Below are positions 41,564 through 48,906 of a stretch of 48,906 nt of DNA, piece after piece (position 1 is the stretch's first letter; each line of letters starts with the position of its first letter). The stretch lies in the NCBI GenBank assembly GCA_947466405.1, contig CANICR010000004.1:1-48906 (forward strand), written 5' to 3'. Origin of the DNA: Chitinophagaceae bacterium (lineage in GTDB: Bacteria > Bacteroidota > Bacteroidia > Chitinophagales > Chitinophagaceae). Both the position numbers and the translations under genes were made by a program. The notes beneath the pieces are model-generated. The model did not search any database and was not told the origin of the DNA. It saw nothing but the letters and a program-made list of their open reading frames with translations.

Positions 41564-42160
41564 ATGCGACACATCATTTTTATTTTTACAGCTTCATTCT
41601 TTCTTATATCATGCGGACAAAATGAAACAAAGCAAAAAGAATTAGAGCTTAAAGAAAAAGAGCTTGCTCTTAAAGAAAGAGAATTGCTTTTAAAAGAAAA
41701 AGAAAACACTCATCAGCAACCAACGAAAGAGAATACAGATATTTATTATAAATCCTATAAGCCATGTTCTTTCAGTGTAGTTTTACCTTCTAATTTGGAT
41801 CTGCAACCAATCTATGAAGACAGAAATCCAAATTATTGCGATTTCAGTGTGAAAAGTAAAGACGGCTTTGAATTTATACAAATCCACTCTTTAATCAATT
41901 CGAGATTTGAGTTTAATTCTATTGTTGAATTGTACCAATCTGCTATCAACGAATCAGATTTTGACATTACATATAAAATTCAAAAATCAAATTGGTTTGT
42001 ATTAAGTGGCATTAATAGAAAAAACGGCAATGTTATTTATTGGAAAAGAGTATCAGGCAATCGGTTCATTAGTGATTTGTATATAGAATATCCCAAGAGC
42101 AGAGAATTAGATATTATGCCTCATATAACAACGATTTCAAGGTCATTTGCGAGTGAATAA
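41564..42160 (+). CDS. Putative lipoprotein with charged coiled-coil spacer, unknown function
   Basis: MRHIIFIFTASFFLISCGQN lipobox; KELELKEKELALKERELLLKEKE heptad-like repeats; globular C-terminal domain. Confidence 0.75.
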   Translation: MRHIIFIFTASFFLISCGQNETKQKELELKEKELALKERELLLKEKENTHQQPTKENTDIYYKSYKPCSFSVVLPSNLDLQPIYEDRNPNYCDFSVKSKDGFEFIQIHSLINSRFEFNSIVELYQSAINESDFDITYKIQKSNWFVLSGINRKNGNVIYWKRVSGNRFISDLYIEYPKSRELDIMPHITTISRSFASE

Positions 42161-42206
42161 ACTACAACTAATAATTAATATTTTATTTTTCAACTAAAAA
42201 AAATAG

Positions 42207-42686
42207 ATGAAATATTTTAAAAAAGTAATTATAAAATCAAACGTGTCATTTTTCATTGCTACGCTTTTTTTATGTGTTTGGACTGTATCTGTTAAGGGAC
42301 AGACATCCATTCAAAAAGGGAAAGCACAATTAATTGAATTTACCAATGCTACTCCAAATTTCATTGTTCCTGAAGGAAAAACATGGGTTGTTTATTCAAT
42401 TTTTTCAGATTATGCTTCATTTATTACAAATGCTACAGATGGTAATAATTACAATGAAATAAAAATTTTTATAAAAAATATTAACGGTGTTGAGAAAACT
42501 AATAGTGTTAAAAATTTATATGGAACTCAAGTTTACAGATCATCAAATACTTCAACAGCATTCCCGTATCCGATAATTTTCCCTGAAAAAACTTCCTTAT
42601 CTTTTATCATTATGCAAGGCGAATTAGAAAAGATTAAAGAATATAGCGGTAAGGCTTATATATCTTTTGTTGAAGTAGAAAACTAA
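42207..42686 (+). CDS. Secreted protein of unknown function
   Basis: N-terminal signal peptide ending VSVKGQ; 159 aa. Confidence 0.65.
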   Translation: MKYFKKVIIKSNVSFFIATLFLCVWTVSVKGQTSIQKGKAQLIEFTNATPNFIVPEGKTWVVYSIFSDYASFITNATDGNNYNEIKIFIKNINGVEKTNSVKNLYGTQVYRSSNTSTAFPYPIIFPEKTSLSFIIMQGELEKIKEYSGKAYISFVEVEN

Positions 42687-42824
42687 AAATTGACATGCCT
42701 ATAAATAGGGTTCAAATCAGGCTGAATAAATAAAAAAAGTATTATTGAAAATTTAAAGTCAGGCCTAATAATAATTAAAAAAATAGGATGAATTTTTAAA
42801 ATCCTATAAAGTAAAAAATAGTAT

Positions 42825-43427
42825 ATGAAAAAAATAATACCAATTCTTTTAGTCTCGTTACTGTATATAAATTTTGTTTTTGCTCAAGAATCAAAAGTAA
42901 TTTGTGAAAATTTCAGAAAAGACTCAGTAGAATTTCGAGCGCTTCAAAATAAAAAGATTTTATCAAGCAAACTATCAGTTTATGAATTAGGTTTTGAAAA
43001 CTACCCTGGTAAAAAACAAAATCAATTCGCTCAAATAAAAAAACAAGGGTCATATGTTTGGGTTATGAAAGATACCACCAGTAAAATAAAATTAATTGTA
43101 GCTATTAGTCAAAACTCAAGCGAAGAGTGGGGTACAAATTTAACAGTTTTACATTTTGATGAAAACCAAAATTTAAAACTGTATCGACATGATCGGAATA
43201 CATATGAAAGTTATAGTCGGGCAAATATTTCACAAAATTGGATATCTGACAAAGATGCACAACCATGCGACTTCTTCTTCATAGACGGCAAAATTATTAG
43301 CAAAGATTCTTTTTGCAATATCGATGACATTACAAATGAGTATCAAAAAAATAAGATTGCATTAAATGGTGGATTTTCAGAGACAAATATTTCAGCAATA
43401 CTAATGGCTTTCGGAATCTATAAATAA
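42825..43427 (+). CDS. Secreted protein of unknown function
   Basis: Signal peptide MKKIIPILLVSLLYINFVFAQ; 200 aa. Confidence 0.7.
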   Translation: MKKIIPILLVSLLYINFVFAQESKVICENFRKDSVEFRALQNKKILSSKLSVYELGFENYPGKKQNQFAQIKKQGSYVWVMKDTTSKIKLIVAISQNSSEEWGTNLTVLHFDENQNLKLYRHDRNTYESYSRANISQNWISDKDAQPCDFFFIDGKIISKDSFCNIDDITNEYQKNKIALNGGFSETNISAILMAFGIYK

Positions 43428-43681
43428 CTTACACTCAAAGTAAAGAGTAAGTTTGAGTGAGATGTCTTAAGGAAAGAGAACACAGTTAAACTTCATTGTC
43501 AATCATTCTCAAAACTTTTTATAAGAAAACGGCTCTAATCTTTAATAGATGCCAGAAATATTAGGCATGAGAGTTTTATAACTATATAATTCTCTATGCA
43601 TCAAAGAAATAGATCACTTTAATATCCCGACAAACAATTCTCTTTTACAGTAATTATAAGAAAAGAACAACAAGATAAAAA

Positions 43682-43710
43682 TGAACCGGTCGCAATTTTC
43701 GACCGGTTCA
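43682..43710. other. Perfect 11-bp hairpin TGAACCGGTCG-N7-CGACCGGTTCA
   Basis: Exact inverted repeat in the convergent intergenic region; on the minus strand followed by TTTTTA. Confidence 0.75.
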
Positions 43711-43741
43711 AAATGTCTAGTTAACTTAATTTAGTTGGTAT

Positions 43742-43772
43742 AAAAAAACCACCGGATTTTATCCCGATGGTT
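43742..43772 (-). terminator. Rho-independent terminator of nrdJ
   Basis: Minus strand AACCATCGGG...CCGGTGGTT followed by seven T. Confidence 0.8.
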
Positions 43773-43800
43773 GTGTTTTGCAATTAATCAAACTATTATT

Positions 43801-46800
43801 TTAGCTACAACCTAAGCTGTTACCGCAGTTTAAACATTTGTAACAAGTGCCACTTCTTACAGTAATGTGTCCGCAGGTATTACAAGCAGGGGCATCGCCT
43901 TGCATTGATTTGTTGGCTGCATTCATTGCATCAAGGGAAGTAACAAATTTTGCAGGACCGGCTTCTCTATGAGATTTAGTACCGTCCTGGTTATTACCAA
44001 TTACCCTCACATCACTCAATTCGTGTGTTCTTTCTCCAATGGTTGGGGTAGTTTGATCCCAGGCTTCATTTCCAAGATTGCCAACTTCTGGCTTATCCAA
44101 TACATGCACTAAATCAGTTCTGCCCAAATATTCATATGCCAATGAGCGGAACATGAAATCAATAATAGAAGTAGTTGTTTTGATGTTTGGATGTTCTACC
44201 ATTCCGGCTGGTTCAAATCTTGTAAAAACAAATTTTTCTACGTACTCTTCTAGCGGAACACCATATTGAAGTCCAATAGAAATAGCGATGGCAAAACAGT
44301 TTAGCATACTACGCATCGTAGCGCCTTCTTTAGCCATATCAATGAAAATTTCACCTAAGGTGCCGTCATTGTATTCACCGGTACGTAAGAATAAAGCTTG
44401 ACCGTTTATTTTTGCTTTTTGAGTAAATCCTCTTCGCTTAGCAGGTAGGGCTCTGCGCTCTACAATCATTGCTAATTGACGCTTCAGAGAAGTATCAGCG
44501 CTGCTTTGCACACGCTTGTTCATTTCTTCTAGCAATTCATCGATAGTAAGTTTACCCATATCTACCAACCCGCTTTCACCTATTGTAGTTTCTAAAGTAG
44601 ATTCTTCGGAGGTGCCGTCTGTAACTTTTTTCTTTTTATCTGATTTATTGCTAAGAGGCTGACTTAATTTTGATCCATCACGGTAAAGTGCACATGCTTT
44701 CAATCCCAATTCCCAACTCAAACGGTAAGAATCAGCGATTTCTTCAATAGTGGCTTCGTGTGGTAGGTTTATTGTTTTACTAATAGCTCCACTTAAGAAA
44801 GGTTGAGCCGCAGCCATCATACGAATATGGCCATGTGCATGGATAAAACGCTGACCAGTTTGTCCGCATTTGTTTGCACAATCGAATACCGATAAATGCT
44901 CATCTTTTAAATATGGCGCACCTTCTACAGTCATGGTACCGCATACATAAATATTGGCTGCCTCTATTTCTTCATCACTAAATCCAAGTGATTCTAGTAA
45001 GCTCCAGCCAAAGTCATTATATTGTTCTGGTGCAAATCCAAGTCTTTGTAAACAAGACTCCCCAAGTGTAAATACATTGAATACAAATCCAATTTCGAAT
45101 GCGCTGGCCATTGCGGCATTTAATCTATCTATTTCAGCAGGAAGAAATCCTAATTGTGTAAGTGTCTCTTCATTTACAAAAGGTGCTCCTTTTAAAGTAG
45201 CATGTCCTTTGGCAAAGTTTACAATTTCTGTTATTTCTTTTTCAGAATATTTAAGATTTCTTAAAGCTTGTGGCACACTTTGATTAATTATTTTGAAATA
45301 ACCACCACCGCTTAATTTTTTAAATTTAACCAATGCAAAATCTGGTTCAACGCCAGTTGTATCACAATCCATTACCAATCCTATTGTTCCAGTGGGAGCG
45401 ATAACTGTTGTTTGTGCATTTCTATAACCATGTTTCTCACCCATTTGAACAGCATCGTCCCATGCTTTTGTGGCAGCTGTTAATAAATAATCTGGGCAAT
45501 ACTTAGCATTAATTCCATGTGGCTTTATTTCAAGTCCATCATACGCGTCCATTGCATCATAAGCTGCAGCACGGTGATTGCGCATAACTTTCAACATGTG
45601 TTTTTTGTTGTCTTTATATCGATCAAAAGCACCTAAAAAGCTCGCCATCTCTGCAGATGTTTTATAGGCAACACCGGTCATGATTGCCGTGATTGCTCCA
45701 GCAATTCCTCTCGCTTGTTCACTATCATAAGCTATACCGCTTACCATAAGCATACTGCCTAAATTCGCATAGCCTAATCCAAGTGTTCTATAATCATAGC
45801 TTAGTTGCGCTACTTCCTTTGATGGAAACTGAGCCATAAGCACAGATATTTCTAATACTACAGTCCACAAACGACAAGTATGTTCAAATCCTTTCACATC
45901 AAAGATGTTATCATCTTCATTAAAGAAACGACGAAGATTTACGCTCGCAAGATTGCAGGCGGTATTATCTAAGAACATATATTCACTACAAGGATTAGAA
46001 GCGCGTATTGGTCCACCTTCTGGGCAAGTATGCCATTCGTTGATAGTCGTATCATATTGCGTTCCTGGATCTGCACAACGCCAAGCTGCATAATTTATCT
46101 GATCCCATAATTCTTGTGCTTTTACACTCCTCATTGTTGCCCCAGTGCTTCTTGCTTTCAAGTCCCAATCACCATTCTCATCAAGTACTTTAAAGAAAGA
46201 ATTTGGAATGCGAACGGAGTTATTGCTGTTCTGTCCACTTACCGTACGATAAGCTTCTCCCTCATAATCACTTGGATATCCTGCAGCAATTAGTGCAGCT
46301 ACTTTATCTTCTTCTTGTAATTTCCAATTAACAAATTCTACAATTTCAGGATGATCCAAATCTAAACAAACCATTTTAGCAGCACGGCGAGTTGTACCTC
46401 CGCTTTTTATAGCACCCGCTGAACGATCGCCTATTTTCAAGAAACTCATTAATCCACTTGATGTACCACCTCCACTTAATTTTTCACCTTCTCCTCTAAT
46501 ACTGCTAAAGTTTGTACCCACACCACTTCCGTATTTGAAAATCCTTGCTTCTCTAACCCAAAGATCCATGATACCCCCTTCATTTACTAAATCATCATCA
46601 ACGCTAAGGATAAAGCATGCATGTGGTTGAGGGCGTTCGTATGCGGAAGTAGATTTTTTTAATTTACCATCTTTTGAGTCTACAAAATAGTGTCCTTGAG
46701 GCTTTCCTGTTATGCCATACACTTCATGTAAGCCAGTATTAAACCATTGAGGGCTATTGGGAACACACGCTTGATTGAGAATGCTATATACTAATTCGTC

Positions 46801-47157
46801 ATAAAAAATTTGGGCATCTTTCGGTGAATTAAAGTAATCATAGCGCTCTCCCCAAACTCTCCAACAATGAGCCATTCTGTGCGCCACTTGCTTCGATGTA
46901 GTTTCTCTACCCAAACTTCCATCAGGTTGAGGAACCCCCGCCTTTCTGAAATATTTTTGAGCAAGAATATCGGTCGCAATTTGGCTCCATCCTTTTGGAA
47001 CTTCTACATTATCCATCTGAAAAACAACCTCTCCACTCGGATTCTTAATCACTGAAGTACGATAATCGTATTCAAACATATCAAAAGGACTAACATCGTC
47101 CTTCGTAAACTGTCGCTGGAAGCTGAGCGCCTTAGTTGGTTGTTTTTTTGTTGGCAT
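43801..47157 (-). CDS. nrdJ: Adenosylcobalamin-dependent (class II) ribonucleoside-diphosphate reductase
   Basis: EARIFKYGSGVGTNFSSIRGEGEKLSGGGTSSGLMSFLKI; NPCSEYMFLDNTACNLASVNLRRF; ATTVIAPTGTIG-like TTVIAPTGTIGLVMDCDTTGVEPDF; C-terminal CNTCGHITVRSGTCYKCLNCGNSLGCS. Confidence 0.96.
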   Translation of the reverse strand: MPTKKQPTKALSFQRQFTKDDVSPFDMFEYDYRTSVIKNPSGEVVFQMDNVEVPKGWSQIATDILAQKYFRKAGVPQPDGSLGRETTSKQVAHRMAHCWRVWGERYDYFNSPKDAQIFYDELVYSILNQACVPNSPQWFNTGLHEVYGITGKPQGHYFVDSKDGKLKKSTSAYERPQPHACFILSVDDDLVNEGGIMDLWVREARIFKYGSGVGTNFSSIRGEGEKLSGGGTSSGLMSFLKIGDRSAGAIKSGGTTRRAAKMVCLDLDHPEIVEFVNWKLQEEDKVAALIAAGYPSDYEGEAYRTVSGQNSNNSVRIPNSFFKVLDENGDWDLKARSTGATMRSVKAQELWDQINYAAWRCADPGTQYDTTINEWHTCPEGGPIRASNPCSEYMFLDNTACNLASVNLRRFFNEDDNIFDVKGFEHTCRLWTVVLEISVLMAQFPSKEVAQLSYDYRTLGLGYANLGSMLMVSGIAYDSEQARGIAGAITAIMTGVAYKTSAEMASFLGAFDRYKDNKKHMLKVMRNHRAAAYDAMDAYDGLEIKPHGINAKYCPDYLLTAATKAWDDAVQMGEKHGYRNAQTTVIAPTGTIGLVMDCDTTGVEPDFALVKFKKLSGGGYFKIINQSVPQALRNLKYSEKEITEIVNFAKGHATLKGAPFVNEETLTQLGFLPAEIDRLNAAMASAFEIGFVFNVFTLGESCLQRLGFAPEQYNDFGWSLLESLGFSDEEIEAANIYVCGTMTVEGAPYLKDEHLSVFDCANKCGQTGQRFIHAHGHIRMMAAAQPFLSGAISKTINLPHEATIEEIADSYRLSWELGLKACALYRDGSKLSQPLSNKSDKKKKVTDGTSEESTLETTIGESGLVDMGKLTIDELLEEMNKRVQSSADTSLKRQLAMIVERRALPAKRRGFTQKAKINGQALFLRTGEYNDGTLGEIFIDMAKEGATMRSMLNCFAIAISIGLQYGVPLEEYVEKFVFTRFEPAGMVEHPNIKTTTSIIDFMFRSLAYEYLGRTDLVHVLDKPEVGNLGNEAWDQTTPTIGERTHELSDVRVIGNNQDGTKSHREAGPAKFVTSLDAMNAANKSMQGDAPACNTCGHITVRSGTCYKCLNCGNSLGCS

Positions 47158-47447
47158 AAATTTTAAAATATTTTGATGGTTAGTAAGTTTTGGTCCTCAT
47201 TGCATGGGGTGAACGAAAATATTCGAAGTAAGCCAACAAATTCACTCATAAATATCAACACCTTGTGGACAAAATCGACAAATATTTATGTAGATCACAA
47301 TCACATTGAATTTCATGAGTTTTGCACTTTTTGTGGAAAGAATATATTTTTTTATAGTGTAAATTTGTTGTAATAAATAAGCAATAGGTATGCTGATAAT
47401 CATATTTAGAACTATGTTTGGATATTGTAAGAAAATAAACTAAAATA

Positions 47448-47900
47448 ATGAGGGTTGTTATACAACGAGTAAGCTTTGCCAGCGTTACGATTCATGATGA
47501 AATTAAATCGGCAATAAAAAAAGGGATGTTGATTTTTGTAGGGATTGAAGATGGTGACGATATGGAGGATATTCAATGGCTTAGCAACAAAATAATAAAT
47601 CTTAGAATTTTTGACGATGAAAATAAAATTCCCAATCTTTCTCTGAAGGAAATCAATGGCGATATATTATTGGTTAGTCAGTTTACTTTACAGGCCTCAA
47701 TAAAAAAGGGTAACCGTCCCAGTTATATTAAAGCCAGCAAGCCAGCTATAGCTTTGCCTATTTATGAAAGCTTTATTACTCATTTAGAAAAATTATTTGA
47801 AAAAAAAATTTATACAGGGGTATTTGGTGCAGAAATGGAAATAAATTTATTAAATGATGGTCCGGTTACCATTTGGATAGACTCTAAAAATAGAGAATAG
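47448..47900 (+). CDS. dtd: D-aminoacyl-tRNA deacylase
   Basis: MRVVIQRVSFASVTI; LLVSQFTLQASIKKGNRPSYIKAS; GVFGAEMEINLLNDGPVTIWID. Confidence 0.96.
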   Translation: MRVVIQRVSFASVTIHDEIKSAIKKGMLIFVGIEDGDDMEDIQWLSNKIINLRIFDDENKIPNLSLKEINGDILLVSQFTLQASIKKGNRPSYIKASKPAIALPIYESFITHLEKLFEKKIYTGVFGAEMEINLLNDGPVTIWIDSKNRE

Positions 47901-47962
47901 GTAAAGCCGAAAAATACGAATCGCTCTAGAAAAAATAGCATTTAAATCAAACGAAATATACA

Positions 47963-48319
47963 ATGAACAGTATTACAATTCAAGAGGCTCAGGAGAAAGT
48001 AGACCAATGGATCACTTCGACTGGCGTTAGGTATTTTAATGAATTAACCAACCTTGGGATTCTAATGGAAGAAGTGGGTGAGCTAAGCAGATTGATGGTA
48101 AGAAAGTATGGTGAACAGTCTTTTAAAGAAAGTGATAAAGGCAAAGAAATGGCAGATGAAATGGCAGATGTTCTTTGGGTATTGATTTGTTTGGCCAATC
48201 AAACGGGCGTTAATCTCACGGAGGCACTAGAGATAAATTTCAATAAAAAATCTTCAAGAGATTCAATACGTCATATTGATAATGAAAAATTAAAAATCGA
48301 TAATAAACATACATCATAA
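47963..48319 (+). CDS. MazG-like nucleotide pyrophosphohydrolase
   Basis: LTNLGILMEEVGELSRLMVRKYGEQSFK...EMADEMADVLWVLICLANQTGVNL. Confidence 0.88.
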   Translation: MNSITIQEAQEKVDQWITSTGVRYFNELTNLGILMEEVGELSRLMVRKYGEQSFKESDKGKEMADEMADVLWVLICLANQTGVNLTEALEINFNKKSSRDSIRHIDNEKLKIDNKHTS

Positions 48320-48404
48320 ATTAATAAGTTTTCATACCACGTAGCTTCATTTCAATCAAATACATTTACCTATCTTGCAATCATCACCACACAAAATAAA
48401 TAGG

Positions 48405-48906
48405 ATGAAAAAATCAGTTGTTTCCATTTTCGCATTTATCTTTTCTATTGCCATTTCTTACAGTCAGCAAACCAATAAACTAATCAGTGGCCCATGGGCA
48501 GGAAATGTAGAGTTGCGTACTGCAACAATTTGGATGGAGGTTTCGCCTGCTGTAAAAAAAATAAATGTTAAGTACCATCCAATATCAAATGAAGCAGCTG
48601 TTAAAAATGTTCAATTTAAAGGGGAGCTTGGAAAAGAGTTTAATCCAATAAAAATAGACCTTAATGACTTAGAATTTGGAACGGCCTATTCATATGAGGT
48701 TTTCTTGGACAATAAAAAAATACCGGTTTCTTTTCAAACAAATTTCACCACAAAAGATTTATGGCAATATAGAAAACCGGCACCCGATTTTAGTTTCCTT
48801 ACAGGTAGTTGTGCTTACTTTAATGATCCAAAATATGACAGACCGGGGAAACCTTATGGCGGAGATTCTACTATTTTTGAAACGATGGCCAAAACGCCAG
48901 CGGAAT
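48405..48906 (+). CDS. PhoD-like alkaline phosphatase family protein (3' end beyond window)
   Basis: Translation from 48405: signal peptide, then SGPWAGNVELRTATIWMEVSPAVKKINVKY...FSFLTGSCAYFNDPKYDRPGKPYGGDSTIFETMAKTPAE. Confidence 0.8.
   Translation, partial: MKKSVVSIFAFIFSIAISYSQQTNKLISGPWAGNVELRTATIWMEVSPAVKKINVKYHPISNEAAVKNVQFKGELGKEFNPIKIDLNDLEFGTAYSYEVFLDNKKIPVSFQTNFTTKDLWQYRKPAPDFSFLTGSCAYFNDPKYDRPGKPYGGDSTIFETMAKTPAE

Noticed and set aside
43801-47157. Possible intein or ATP-cone in nrdJ
   Set aside because: Reading the 1118-aa product shows continuous class II RNR motifs; no intein splice motifs or N-terminal ATP-cone recognised.
47158-47447. Possible cobalamin riboswitch upstream of nrdJ
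   Set aside because: B12-dependent RNR made this worth checking, but I found no B12-box-like core or multi-stem layout.

Overview
AT-rich chromosomal window from a Bacteroidota (Chitinophagaceae-like) genome. It is mostly housekeeping genes: yifB/comM, ubiE, engB, dihydrolipoamide acyltransferase, dnaX, frr, rbfA, ileS, gyrB, mfd, glyS, nrdJ, dtd. Interspersed are type IX secretion/gliding genes (a PorT-like protein, a CTD-bearing metalloprotease, a PKD/lectin protein with a gliding-type C-terminus), a TonB-dependent receptor, transporters and several orphan small secreted proteins. I saw no rRNA, tRNA, CRISPR array, transposase, integrase or phage genes. The strongest candidate for something undescribed is in dnaX. 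An uninterrupted A11 run sits at the end of the clamp-loader region, and one-base slippage in either direction gives an immediate stop, which suggests a programmed tau/gamma switch. Other leads: a near-perfect palindromic operator overlapping the promoter of a ZnuD-like TonB receptor; a T9SS metalloprotease with no visible propeptide next to a small secreted partner; a zinc-ribbon-like protein and a DksA-like protein that have lost most zinc ligands; a 13-residue YxNQAD repeat protein; and a three-gene islet of orphan exported proteins. All family assignments come from reading the sequence; no database search was run.
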